Shown in pieces: positions 1 to 12,459 of a stretch of 64,000 bases of DNA. The position numbers and the translations under genes were made by a program. Every line of letters begins with the position of its first letter. The first letter of the stretch is position 1. Where the stretch lies: positions 6,073,501 through 6,137,500 of the forward strand of contig NC_134680.1 of NCBI RefSeq assembly GCF_024713945.1, in the 5' to 3' direction. This stretch comes from Dermatophagoides farinae. Lineage: Eukaryota > Arthropoda > Arachnida > Sarcoptiformes > Pyroglyphidae. Under the pieces are notes generated by a model. It was given only the letters and a program-made list of their open reading frames with translations, did not search any database and had not been told where the DNA came from.

Positions 1-2526
1 ATGATGACAAACAACAAATGATTCTCATATTTAAATAATGCGTAGGTGGAAAAAATGAATGAATGAATGATGGACACACACACGCACATTATCATCTCCA
101 TGCATGACTATCTCTCTATTATGATGATGATAAACATAAATCTTTGGGTTAAAATAGCACTGGTAATTCGTTTTCATTTCACCCATTATAATCCATCATC
201 ATCATCATCATCATCAAATAAAAACATTATGATTGCGTAATGTAAGCGTGTGGGTGGGTGTATGTGTACATTTCATTTCCATTGCATTCCATTTTTAAAA
301 AAGAATTTAAAATTCTTTTCTATCCACTTTGCCATACTTCCTTCCTACCTGACCGAACCAAAACCAAAACCAGAAAAAAAATTGATTAAATTTTCAAAAA
401 CTACCAAACCATCATACACACACACACATTTAAATGAAAGAAAAAAAAATTCAACAGGTTGCTGTTGGCTGTCAGGTGTATGTGTATGTGTGTGTGTACA
501 ATCTCCAGAAATGGATGGAAGAAAAAAAAAGAAAAAAAAATTAGGTCATATCCAATATATAGTTGAATTTTACTATTACCATTTGGCAATGGTAACTATT
601 TACACACACACACACACACACATACACCTGAGCTACATGACTGGAATTCATGGAATGAATGATTCGACCATTTTAAAGACCCAAAAGTTTGGACATCAAA
701 CATACCAGCAGCAGCAGCAACAGCAGCCAGCCCGCTATGTCTATGATGATGATGATGATAGATAATATCCAGGCCATACATACTAAACAGTATCGTCATC
801 ATTGTCGTAAAAGCCAATTCAATGGTATCATTCAATGAATGGTTCTCTTTTTCTGTGTCTATGTGTGTGTTACGATGAAAATAATGAAAAAAAAACCTTT
901 GCAAATAACCGATGAATAACCGGGCAAAACAATTTTCCACCACTACACACACACACACACTAAACCCGATATAAAAACGACCACTACACCAAAAATTGGT
1001 ATGTAATTAGCACAGACTTACCCGTCTCAATTTATTCATTTTTTTTGTTTTGTTCGTTCTCTATATAAATTTCGGGTATTTGATTTTACCATCTTTTTTG
1101 TTTGCAAATGAACAAAAAAAAAAATCTGGTGAGAATAGGAAATATGAAAGAAGATGAAGAGAAAAAAAAGATGAATGATTGACAGTATTTTCTCTTTGCT
1201 GCAAAGCTAGCTCTTTAATAAAAAAAATTTTTTTTTACCTGGACGGGAATTATATCATCGCCCGATGAAGAAGAAAAAGATGGTGATGGTGATGGTGAAA
1301 AAAAAGGTAGTACACTATTGATCGGATTGTACCGTTTTTGTGTAATAACCGAACCAAAAACATGGAGAAGAAGAATAGAAAAAAAAGAGTCAGAAAAAAA
1401 AACCGTTTTCAATCATTTATTGAATTATATTTAAAGAGAAAGATTTTAAATTTACAAAATGAAAAAAGTGAGAGAGCGGGAGAGAGAGAGATTCAGGCTT
1501 GTCACTAAAACACACAAAAACATTCAGAAGACACACAGTAATAGTCACAACAACAACACAGACACAGACACGGGTTATGTAATGAAAAAAAAAAATTTTT
1601 TTGTTTTCATAATAAAAAAACGACCAACTTTTCCATACAACAACAACAACAACAACAACTAGGTTGTGTGTATTATAAATGTTTGTTCATCGTTTCATTC
1701 ATTCATTCATTACCGTTTTATTACAATGATGATATAGTTGTTGTTGTTGTTGTGAAAAGAAGAAATTATTATTATTATTAAAAAAAAATATGCAACAACA
1801 ACAACAGCAGCATTTATTTTATTAAGCCAGTTTTTTTTCATTTAGAAAAAAAAACATACACACACACACAGGATACCAGGTGGAAGAAAACAGATAACAT
1901 CATCATCATCATCATCAGTGAATACCGACAAACACACACACACACACACACGTCTTACATAGATTGAAACAACGTTTTTCTTTTTCTTTTTCTTTTTTTC
2001 GTTTCGTTTACATCTTGTTGTTGTTGTTGTTGTTTATTTGTGTTTGTTGTTGCCGTTGTTATTGTTAAACAGCACACCATCATCATCATCATCATAATCG
2101 AAAAAAAATACCGAAACATTTCATTCATTTCATTCATTCATTCACTATCGACGACGATCGATCGATCGGTATGATTCAAATGAGAAATGTAAAATCAATT
2201 TATATATGTGCATGTGTATGTGAGTGTGTGTGTGTGTGCATTATAATTTCAAATTTAATTTGACCAACAAAAAAAACACGTGATCAAAAAAAAAAAAAAA
2301 TTTATTTTTTTTTCAACAAGTGTTTAAAATTCAACAAGTGAATAATGATGGATTGAATATATGCAAAAAATTTTTTTTTGTGGGTTTCAAATTTTAAAAT
2401 TCATCAATCAATTTTTGTGTGTGTGTGTGTGTGTGAAATCAACGAATTTTTTTTTTTTGTTTGTTTGTCCATTTAAAGAATCAATTTGAAGGCAATATTT
2501 TACTCATCCTATATAGACAATAAAAG
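1..2526. other. Gene-free AT-rich microsatellite region
   Basis: I see no supported gene here. The stretch holds ATG/CAT, CA/TG, CAA/TTG and ATTC-type microsatellites and A/T runs. The open frames in it are translations of those simple repeats (His, Asp, Gln, Val-Cys runs). The last bases before 2527 may be the first non-coding exon of the following gene, because a good donor (AAAAG|GTAAGT) sits at 2526/2527. Confidence 0.7.
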
Positions 2527-2638
2527 GTAAGTTGGTTGTTGTTGTTGTTGTTGTTGATTTTTTTCAAAAAAAAAAAATTTGGAAATTCCTGAATTACAAA
2601 ATTTTTAAATTTCATTTAGGATCAATCAATAAACAATA

Positions 2639-5600
2639 ATGATGATAATAGAAAAAAGTGATAGAAAATTAACAAAAATGGCAACACCAACACCAACAAC
2701 AACAACAAATACAACGACGACAACGAAGATGATGATGATGATGAAAATAAAAAAAAAATCATCAACAGCAACAAAAACAATGAAAACAGCAACAATAACG
2801 AGGCATATTATAATGACAATGTTTATAACGATAAATATCCATTGTATTCTAATTGAATGTAATGGATATGGTGGTGGCGGTGGCGGTGGTTATGGACATG
2901 TTGAATATGCAAGACCAGTGAAAATAATTGTTAAACATATAGCCAAACATGTACCATATCCAAAACCATATCCAGTTTATAAAAAAGTATTGGTACCGAA
3001 ACCATATCCAATATTTAAACCATTACCGGTGGCAAAATTTGTGCCCAAACATGTTATTGTACCGGTAACTAAACATGTTTATGCACCATATCCAGTATTG
3101 AAACCAATACCAGTTGCAAAACCATTCCCGGTACCAAAACCAATGCCGGTACCGGTTCCGGTCAAGGTAAGTTTGTAGAACAAAATTTTTTTTTTTTTAA
3201 ACAAAAAACAAAAAAATTTTTTTCAATAATCAACACATGATTAGAAAAAAAAGAAAGAAAGAAAAAAAAACCAACAACAACAACACCAATGAACTAGACT
3301 AAATTTAGATTCAAAAACATCAACACTAAGCTAAGCTGAGCTAAATAAAAAAAAAAAATAAAAAAATAGAAAACTTTCAAATCACTGAATAGTAAAAAAA
3401 AAACCATCTGTCAAGTATTTCTTTTCATCATCATCATCATTTTTTTTTTTTTTTTTTTTGATCAATCATTATACATTGGTAGTAGTAGTAGTAGTAGTAG
3501 TAATAACAGGTAACAGGTTGATAGGTTGGTTTCAATTTTTTTTTTGTTTTGTTTTGTTCCAATAATCAGGCTAATCACTAGATTTTGAATAAGTTTTTTT
3601 TTATTATTATTAAATCAATCATCATCATCGTCATAGTCATCGGTAGTAGTGAAATGAATTTGATATTGATGATTTTGTTCACCATCTATCAAGAGAGGGA
3701 AAGAGAGCTATCTTTGGCCAAAAAAAAAAAAAAAAAAAAACAGTCAGTCAGATATCCGATAAAGAAAAATTTCTTCTTTTCATTTCATTTCATTTCATTT
3801 TAAGCAAACAAGAAAATAATTTTCTTCAGGCAATTCGGTTTTTTCATTCATTCATTCATTTCATTTCATCAATCGATTGAATGCTTGCTCATTTATAATG
3901 ATGATGATGATAATAATATGATGCCAAGCAAAATATATAAAAAACGGCGCATAAGGTGAAAACAACGAAAAAAAAAAATTTTCTCATTTCGTTTGGATGA
4001 TGATGATGGCAGCAAATCCTCGATGATGATGATGATGTGTGTGTGTGCATGTGCCAAAAATAGTGTCAAAATAAATAAAATAACCGAAAGCTTACAATTT
4101 TTTTTTGTTTCTCGATATTTTCAATGCAAGCAACAAAAAAAAAATTTTTTTTTTTTTTTGGTCAATGTGTGGTAAAATATTTCAGATGATGATGATGACC
4201 ATACGATGATGATGAATCAAAAAAAAAAAAAAAAAATCTTTGATCAATGATTGATGTCAATTCATATTCAAATCATATTTACCTGTTGATTTTGGATGAT
4301 TTGGATGATGATGATGATCCTTGAAAATGAAGAAAAATCCAAACAAATCGTATCGTTTCGGTTATCAAATTCATTCAAAGTTTTTCTTTTTCTTCTTCAT
4401 CATCATCATCATCATCATCATCATTGTTTGTTTATTCAAGTGGTATACCATAATCATTGAATCATTTTTATGAATGGCTGAAAATAACTGTCTGGTTATT
4501 TTTTTTCTTTTTTTTTTGTTTGTCATCGATTTTTTTTATTTATTTATTTATTTGATGATGATGATAGTGAAAGGGCTGAATCACTTTTTTTTTCTTCATT
4601 TGTTCAAAAACGATATCTACCTAAATGGTCATGATTATGTTCATGATCATGATGATGATGATGATGATGATGATCTAAATATATCGCTGTCTATATAGTA
4701 GTAGTAGTCGACAAACAATTCATACAATTACCATAACGACGATAATCATTCCCATTTTTTTTTCTTTTCGTTGCCTTTATTCACATATGATGATGATGAT
4801 GATGATGATGATGCCAACCTACCTTTTACTGGACTGGTTGTCTGTGTGTATTTCGATGTGATTATGATAATAATAATCATCATCATCATCATCATCATCA
4901 TCGTCGTATTCGTCTTCAGCGTTGGTTGTCTTGTTATAATTGAAAATTTCTGCTGCCTACCTGTTGCCAATACATAATTTTTTTTCTTTTTTTTTTGCTG
5001 CTGATGTACTGAATAAATAGATTACTATTATTTTCCATTCAAAATTTAAAAGTTAAACTGGTTAATCATCATCATCATCATCTAAAACAATTATTAATTT
5101 ATAATAATGATGATGATTAGATGATTGATCAGATTCGGATTTAGATTACTTACTTCGCTTGGTTTGGATCTCATTTCATTTCATTTTTCTTATACATAAG
5201 AAAAAGAAGAAAAAAAATAACGATAATTTCAAATAGTGAAAATTGAGCATGTCAAACATCCATTGAAAGATAATTTCGGAGAAGAAAAAAAAACCAAATT
5301 GTTGAATGAAACCGAATTAGCCAGCAACAATAACCACAGCAGCAGCAACAGCAACAAGTTAAGCCATTATATTCTTTAAATGGTCAGTTGGTCAATCGAT
5401 TTCGATAGGTCATTCATTTCATTTCATTCAGTTGAGACATAAGCCAAATAACATTTCGGGTAGAAATAAACAATGATGCTTGGCGTGTGTGTGTGTGTGT
5501 ATTTTCAAACCAAACCAAACCAAACCGAAAAAAAATTTGGGTCAGTCAGGTCGCGATCGTCGTCATCACTGTTGCTGTTGTCATGGACATGGCTGAATAT

Positions 5601-6518
5601 TTTTTTTTTCTTCTTTTCTTCATTTATTCAGACTCTCTCTACCGCTTTCTATATAAAATTTATTTATATGTAGGACTCTCTCAAACACTCACTTTTCATC
5701 ATCATCATCATCATCATAATCATAATCATCAAAATGATGATGGTAATTTCCACATTTACACAAAATAATAATAATAATCAGATATAAACGCCAACGGCCA
5801 TATTGTTACCATCATCATCATCATCATCATAACAGCAGCAACAGTTGATTTTTTTTTCCTTTGGAATGTCCGTTTTTTTTTTTTGGTTGTTGCTGTTGTT
5901 GTTGTTGTTGATCATAACATCAACATCATCATTCGAATCTATTTTGACTGAACATGGCTAACACTATAGACAAATTCATCATTTGGATAAAGAAGAAAAA
6001 AAAGGATGATAGTTTTTTTTGTTGGTTGTTGTTGTTGTTGTCCATCAATCATAATCGATTTATATTTACCATAGATAGGTTTCTTTGTTTAAAAGCTCTA
6101 ATTAAAAATTTTTCATGTTTTTTTTCCGATGCCTCCCCCCACACTTCATCTGTTTGAAAAAAAAAAAATTCCAGGTACCAAAACCATATATAGTACATGT
6201 GCCAAAACATGTACCAGTTGCAAAACCATATCCAGTACCTGTGCCGGTAAAAGTACCGAAACCAGTGGTTGTACCTATTATGAAACATGTTCCATATCCT
6301 GTACCAAAACCGGTACATAAAATTATACCGGTTTTTAAAGAAGTGCCCTATATTGTTAAGAAACATGTACCAGTTTTGTAAGTATTTTTTTTCATCTATT
6401 CATCATCTAATAAAATCCATTGATGATTCTTTATTACCACCCATTTATTATGGGATACAGAGTCGAACATCATTATAAAGAAGTCAAAGTTCCATTGAAA
6501 CATTATGGTGGCTATTAA
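2639..6518 (+). CDS. Secreted Val-Pro-Lys-Pro repeat protein, probably structural/cuticular
   Basis: Three exons: 2639-3166, 6175-6377 and 6461-6518 (262 residues from the first ATG). Splice sites are GTCAAG|GTAAGT, CCAG|GTACC, TTTT|GTAAGT and ACAG|AGTCG, and all phases agree. The N-terminal part is low complexity. A hydrophobic stretch ending in IECNG looks like a signal peptide, so the ATG at 2780 may be the true start (215 residues). Then come a Gly-rich patch and about 20 short repeats of the type VPKPYPV, KHVPVAKP and PVPVPVKV, ending in HYGGY. Such low-complexity Val/Pro/Lys repeats with Tyr are typical of arthropod extracellular matrix or cuticle proteins. No enzymatic motif is visible. 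A 5' UTR intron 2527-2619 is likely (ATTTAG before the exon). AATAAA occurs at 6565 and 6658. The function is inferred from composition only. Confidence 0.75.
3167..6174 (+). other. Large intron of the VPKP-repeat gene, microsatellite-rich
   Basis: This 3-kb intron lies between matching GTAAGT and CCAG sites. It contains AGT repeats near 3481, many ATG/CAT runs, CA/TG runs, TTTCA pentamers and A-then-T palindromic runs. I see no exon of another gene. All open frames in it come from simple repeats. Confidence 0.65.
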
Positions 6519-8072
6519 AATCAATCAAATAATGAATTGAATGAAATTTAATCGATTAAAATTTAATAAAATACAAAAATAATAGTCAACTAATCATCAT
6601 CATCATCATCATCATCATTATCACCATCATCCAGCTGTTGTTATATGTGCTCCTACAAATAAAGAAACGTGTCCGGATCGCCCCACTGATCGATTGATCA
6701 GAATTGATTTTTTTTTTGTTTTCAATTTTCTCGGATGGATTATTAATATGATCAACTTTTTTTAATGGAAAATTTTGGATTATAATCCAAAATGTAAGTG
6801 TTTAATAATGAATCATATATGATTGATTTGACAACAAAAAAAATTTTTTTTTTTTCAATTTTTCCACTTAGAAATGATTCCGATTTTTTTTTGTTCTTTT
6901 TGGCATCTCATCATTTTCATTGCATTTCTCATTTCGTTCATTGTTTTTTTTTCTTCATTCTGGGCCCCAAATCTTATTATGGATTTATGTGTGTGCTCGT
7001 CAATCAATCATCGATTTTTTTTTCCTGTTTTTTTTCATTCATTTATTCATTCATTCGCCATTGAGAATACATCAACACCTCGTCATTTGTCATATAAATT
7101 TTTTTTTTCACATTTCCATTCTATCAATCAGAATTTTCTCTCTCTCTCTCTCTCTCTGCATCTTTTTTGTGGCTTATATTTCATAATACACACACACACA
7201 ACAATCACTGAATCTATTAGATATATATATGTGGTACCTGTAGGTATCATTTTAATTTAATTTTGGATTTTTTTTCTTCGTTTTTTTTTTCATTTGCTTT
7301 CATTCCATTTTTAGATCCATTTTTTTTCATTCATTCATTCATCCAATCAATCAATTATTATTCCCATTTATTGATACCTCTCTCTCTCTTATATTGGACT
7401 GGATATTTTTTTTTTTTAGATATCCATTTCATTTCTGTGAATCTATACTAATAATTCAACCGTTCAATTTCACCACAACCACACACACACACACTTGATA
7501 CTTTCGATTGTTTTTTTTCAAATTATCATTTTCGATATAAATCATCATAAAATTGAATCAAAAACCAAAAAAAAACCAAGAAATGAAATGAATAGAATCA
7601 ATTTTTCTCTACTTAGCAGCAACGAACGAACGAACGAACGAACGAAAGACAACGGCATTGGAATGTGAATCAATTTATTGATTGGAAATTTTGGTTTTTT
7701 TTTCCTACCGAAAATTTTGTCTTCTTCAGATAATCTCTTTTTCTCTCTTGATCATGTGTGTATGTGTATGTTTTTTTTTTGTTTTGTTAAATGTTAATTT
7801 TTTTTATTTCTTTTCCCTTGTATTTGATTGATTGATTGATTGATTTAAATTTTTTTAAAAAAATCAAGATTACCAGATTATACACACACACACACACACA
7901 CAGATACATATAAATAGACAGACATATATATATACAGAGATAATAAATTAGATTATCAATTGGTTTTATTTTCAGTTTTTTTTTCGTAAATGTAATTTGT
8001 ATCTATCGATATAATAATAATAAAAAAGAATTTTTCGAATATTTGATCACATATGAAATATGAATATTAATG
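6519..8072. other. Intergenic, simple repeats only
   Basis: This stretch holds two possible polyadenylation signals for the upstream gene (6565 and 6658), a CT run at 7138-7158, an ACGA-type tetranucleotide run at 7622-7645, a TGAT run near 7828 and CA runs near 7480 and 7881. No coding region is supported. Confidence 0.65.
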
Positions 8073-9042
8073 TCAAACAAATTTGGCAACACCACAATTT
8101 GAGCATCGATAATTTACATCATCTTCTGTGATGGCAAATTGTTTGATCCAATCATGTTTTTCAGCTTCAATTAATTGCATTCGATTTTCCGGTTTAAATA
8201 TCAATAATTTTGATATGAAATCTTTGGCCAAATCACTAACATAATTGGGATAGGAAAATTTTACATGAGTAATGTGATCATAAGTTGTCTGCATATCGGC
8301 CGATTCAAATGGCGGACGACCACAAAGAAATTCATATGTCAATACACCTAAACACCATATATCGACATTATGATCATATCGCTGTCGTAGAACGATCTCC
8401 GGTGGTAGATAATCAATTGTACCACACATTGTATTCCGTCGTTGTGATGGTGCATGTACTGACCAGCCAAAATCGGAAATTTTCAATTCACCATGATAAC
8501 CGAGAAGAATATTTTCCGGTTTTATATCACGATGGATAACATTATTTTCATGGCAAAATTTCAATGCCGCAATCATTTGCCTAATGTACTGTAGCATTTG
8601 AATAAAATAACATTTCATTAACTAATAAAATAATAATCAATCAATTTATACTTACAGTGGCCGCTTTCATATCATCAAATCTACCGACTTTTTTCAATTT
8701 TTCATACAATTCACCACGTGGTGCATATTCAAGCACAAGAAAAATACGATGTTCATCATCGAAATAATCATATAACCGCAATATATTTTTATGTTGTAGA
8801 CGAAATTGAATTTCAATTTCACGCCGTAATTGATGGGCCATATTGTCTTTTCGTAATTGTTCTTTGAACAATGTTTTCAATGCCACAAAAAAATGTTCTT
8901 TTTTAGTTCGGGCAAGATAAACACGGCCAAATTTTCCTCGTCCAAGTGGCTTACCGATATCATAATCTTCAAGCTTTTTATCTTCAACTTCAACTTCAAC
9001 ATTGTTGGATTGTTGTGATGATGATGATGATGATGGTTCCAT
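8073..9042 (-). CDS. Aurora-family serine/threonine kinase
   Basis: Two exons, 9042-8656 and 8588-8073, joined by CCACT|GTAAGT and CTACAG|TAC; together 300 residues. Kinase motifs in order: Gly loop GRGKFGRVY (about residue 41), VALK lysine, HRDIKPEN catalytic loop, and the activation segment [19 protein letters not shown], which is diagnostic of Aurora kinases, followed by DYLPPEIV. Aurora kinases drive centrosome maturation, spindle assembly and chromosome segregation. The short acidic, Ser-rich N-terminus (about 30 residues) and total length fit Aurora B/C or a single ancestral Aurora better than a long Aurora A. I chose the ATG at 9042. An in-frame ATG at 9132 would add a hydrophobic stretch that looks like untranslated leader. 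The C-terminus has an unusual CSNCG pair. Exon 2 ends in TGA at 8073. Confidence 0.93.
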
Positions 9043-9806
9043 GTTTGAAAACGAATGCAAATTGAAAATGATAATAAATGAGACAAAAAATCGAATTTCA
9101 TGTAAAAACACACGAGACATTTCAACCGCCAAAATCTAACCGTTTTTATTCAACAACATAAAAACATGTAGTAGCGGCAAAGAAATAGTCAAAATGATGA
9201 TAGCCATCCAAAAGAGATAGAAGCATTTGTAAATGTAATTGTGCCTGTTCATCGAGTACATATTGTGAATCATCATTTGTTATTAAACTAAAAAATTCAA
9301 AAAGAAATTCTATTTAAAAAGACAAGTGGATATTTTTATTTTTTTTTTTTGATTTTCTGGTAAAACCAATTTAATATTAAACTTTTGACTGATTATTATT
9401 AAAAAACTTATGTCTGAAAAATTTATTTATTTATTTATTTTTGTCTGTTTATTTCGTTTTCTTATTCATGCAAATATCAAAAAACAATCATTAAATTATT
9501 TTTTTAGAATAACCAATAATAGATGGCGTTACTGGGTTCTTTATATTGACATTTTTTTTCACATATGATTCGAATTTGGATTATTGGAATTTCAAAAATG
9601 AAAAATGATCAATATATTGGATTGGATTTTATTTATTTTCTTTAAAAAAAAGTGATTGGATAAAATTTGTTAATAGCAAATCAGATTACAATGAATATTA
9701 TATCGATAATATTAATAACACATGACAATAATAAAATTGAAAACGAATGAAATGAATGAATGAATGGTGATAATAAGTCCATTTTTTTCGATTTGTTCCA
9801 ATGTGG
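9043..9806. other. Spacer between Aurora kinase 5' end and LIN-9 3' end
   Basis: About 760 bases on which the kinase promoter and the LIN-9 3' UTR must lie, since both genes read leftward. No further gene is visible. It holds an ATTT run near 9424 and the motif AGATGGCGTTA at 9521. TTCAAA, which matches the CHR cell-cycle element, lies just before the kinase ATG on the minus strand, but such a hexamer is expected by chance in this composition. Confidence 0.6.
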
Positions 9807-11582
9807 TCAATTGATTTCCGTTTTGATCATATCATTTTGATGATGATGATGATGATGTTGATTGGATTGGCTGCTATTGCTGCTACTATTATTGTTGATA
9901 TTATTATTATTGTTATTATTGCTATTAGCATTATTATACAAATTCGATGTCGACATCGTTGTTGTTGATGATAATGATGATGATGTTGTGGATTCAGCAA
10001 AAGCGCCCACATTACCTAAATGTGATACACAGGTCATTATATGACGAATATGTATTTCAACATTATTTTGAAATGTATCATGATTATCGCGATGTATCAT
10101 GTCACGAATAGTTGACAATGCTTTCAATAATGATTCAAATTCATGTGAGCTTATCTCACAATCACGAAATCCACGTAAATGTACCAATAAACACATTAGA
10201 TTGATGATTAAATCTCGCATTTTTTCGCTAACTTTAAATTTTCCTTGTAATTTTTCAATCAATTGTTTGGATTCAATTTGATATTTTTGTGTCAATACAT
10301 CTGGCCGTAGACTTTTTAATTTACCATCCAATGCAATCTGTAGACTGTAGCTTTGAATTTTTTTCAAATGAAAACAAAGTTCTTTATTGGTACGTTCCAG
10401 ATCCAATATGGTCAATGCATATTGTTTTTTAAATGTATATGATATCGGCATTGATAATGTTGTCATACGTTCGATTTTTGTATTCATTGCTTGTAATTCG
10501 GTTAGTTTACGTTTTTTTAATGTCAATATTTTCGATGCTTTAACCATATAGGTTAAAAATTTGATTGGAAATCCACCGATACATTGATCAACTTCTAATA
10601 TTTTTGAACGTTGTTTTGCAATTATTTCTGACTGCTGTTGCTGTTGTTGTTGCTGTTGTATGGATGTTGTTGTTGTTGTTGTTGATGATGATGATGATGA
10701 TGATGTTAAAAGATGTGGTTCAACCGTAGCAATTGAATCAACAATACGATTCGATAGATTCCATGTTTTTCTTGTTTTAATCTGAAATGATGATAATGGC
10801 GCTAATTGTGGTATATCTGATGATGATATATCATAATCAGGTATGGTTAATGAACCTAATTCATCACGATTAAATCGTACACGATATGTACCATTCGATG
10901 GATTAATGCCTTCAATTGTACCAAAATGTAGACCTTCATGTTGTCTAGCTAATGCATTGACACGATTACCAACGACTAGTGGTTGTGGTAGATATTCTGG
11001 TAAATCTTTATAAATATTAATATCGGCCACTTTATTCTGTTGTAGATAACGTATTTTACTATGTTTCGTATGTAATGTAGTACGTTCTTCATCGAAAAAC
11101 GAAGATGAACAACGACGTGGTTTACCCATCAAACGTCGAATCTGTGACCATTCAATACGTGTTAGATATCTTGTTTTCAATTGTGGAAATGAATCTTTCA
11201 AACATAGGCTGAATTCATTTTCATCCAAAAATAATACCTGATCAATACTACCATAGAACCATTCCAATATGACCCAATTATATGCTTTTGGTAATTTCAG
11301 CAATGTTTTCAAACTATTCATCAGATTATTACCGATATTTTTACTAAATTTTCCTTTATAAATAACTATAGATTCTTCTTGTTGTTGATTTTTATTTGTA
11401 GAATTATTATTGTTCGATATTGATTGTTTATTATTTGATTTCATATTATTGGCCATCGATGATGATATTGAATATAATGGCATACGATTTGAACCAAATG
11501 ATGTTTCTTCATCTTCATTAAAAATTAAACGATTCTTTTTTCGATTACGAATCGGATGACCAACACGATTAGATTGTGACAT
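9807..11582 (-). CDS. lin-9: LIN-9 homologue, DREAM/MuvB complex subunit
   Basis: Single exon, 591 residues. LIN-9 (Drosophila Mip130) is a core subunit of the MuvB/DREAM complex that represses cell-cycle genes in quiescence and, with Myb, activates G2/M genes in the nucleus. The DIRP domain is clear at roughly residues 90-195 (LPKAYNWVILEWFYGSID; LTRIEWSQIRRLMGKPRR with Cys and Ser following; ERTTLHTKHSKIRYLQQNK). A Tudor-like segment follows at about 203-255 (VVGNRVNALARQHEGLHFGT; NGTYRVRF). A helical, coiled-coil-like middle and a conserved C-terminal helical part end near residue 530. The last 60 residues are Ser/Thr/Asn/His runs with no counterpart expected in other animals. A Ser-Thr-Gln run interrupts the middle. 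Length is close to human LIN9. Confidence 0.94.
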   Translation of the reverse strand: MSQSNRVGHPIRNRKKNRLIFNEDEETSFGSNRMPLYSISSSMANNMKSNNKQSISNNNNSTNKNQQQEESIVIYKGKFSKNIGNNLMNSLKTLLKLPKAYNWVILEWFYGSIDQVLFLDENEFSLCLKDSFPQLKTRYLTRIEWSQIRRLMGKPRRCSSSFFDEERTTLHTKHSKIRYLQQNKVADINIYKDLPEYLPQPLVVGNRVNALARQHEGLHFGTIEGINPSNGTYRVRFNRDELGSLTIPDYDISSSDIPQLAPLSSFQIKTRKTWNLSNRIVDSIATVEPHLLTSSSSSSSTTTTTTSIQQQQQQQQQSEIIAKQRSKILEVDQCIGGFPIKFLTYMVKASKILTLKKRKLTELQAMNTKIERMTTLSMPISYTFKKQYALTILDLERTNKELCFHLKKIQSYSLQIALDGKLKSLRPDVLTQKYQIESKQLIEKLQGKFKVSEKMRDLIINLMCLLVHLRGFRDCEISSHEFESLLKALSTIRDMIHRDNHDTFQNNVEIHIRHIMTCVSHLGNVGAFAESTTSSSLSSTTTMSTSNLYNNANSNNNNNNNINNNSSSNSSQSNQHHHHHHQNDMIKTEIN

Positions 11583-12459
11583 TATTATTATTATTGATTA
11601 TTATACGAATAGTTGATTCTTATAAGAACTAAAATAGAAAATCATTGAAATCATTGGTGGTGAAAAAAAAAATAGAATAGAATAAAACGAAAACCGCGCT
11701 CCAAGCAACCAGCAACATTCACAAAACATACCCAAAACCCAACCACAGCCACCAGCAGAAGTAGAAAAAGGTACATGTATAGCAGCATTGAATACACACA
11801 CACACACACAAGAAAGGGGAAAAACAAGACACTCCAAACTCAAATACAGAAAAGCAAAAAAAAAAAAAAGAATGTCGACTATTTCATCATAACCATTGTT
11901 ATATTGTCATAATAGTCGCGTGATTGAAATTTGATTTTTTTTGTTTTGTTTTGTTTTTCAATGTTTTTTTTTCCGTTGTTTCAAAAACGGATCTCCGAAT
12001 TTTAAAAAACAAAAATTTAAATGAAAAAAAAATTAAACTTTATTATTATCATTAAATTGGTAATCGGACAACATTCATCAACAATTGAATTGGAAAAAAA
12101 AAATTCAAAAATTGATTGAACACGATTTTTTGCGAACAAAAAAAAAATTTCCGTTTTTTTGTTTGTTCGTCACATTTTCTATGTCCGTTTTAAATGTGTT
12201 GACGTGTGTGTGTGAAATATAAAACATTTTGGTTTTCAATATTATTTAAAACTAACTAGAATAAAGGGGGTGATGACATGACAAAAAAAAAATTTCCAAA
12301 AAAAATAAAATTTTCAAAACAAAAAAAAGAGAAAACTTTCTGGAAAAAGTTTTAAAAGTGTTCGAAATTCGAATGTTGTTTGGTTGTGTTATTTTGTTGC
12401 ATTGAAAATATCAATTAGTTGCCTTTTTTTTATTGTGACGATTTTTTTTTTCGTTGTTT
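11583..12459. other. Spacer upstream of LIN-9
   Basis: No gene supported. A locally GC-richer patch at about 11690-11765 (AACCGCGCTCC and CCACAGCCACC) sits 100-180 bases upstream of the LIN-9 start and may be its promoter or 5' UTR. The rest is A/T runs and would include the 3' UTR of the chitin-binding gene, which ends at 12460. Confidence 0.5.

Noticed and set aside
250-765. 171-residue open frame on the plus strand
   Set aside because: It is built from CA, CAG/CAA and GAT microsatellites and A runs, with no domain and no splice support; the opposite strand gives equally long repeat-derived frames.
9044-9050. CHR-type TTCAAA element in the Aurora promoter
   Set aside because: A hexamer of this composition is common by chance in such AT-rich DNA, and no adjacent CDE/CLE element was seen.
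9862-10281. Plus-strand frames opposite LIN-9
   Set aside because: Antisense shadows of the LIN-9 coding exon.
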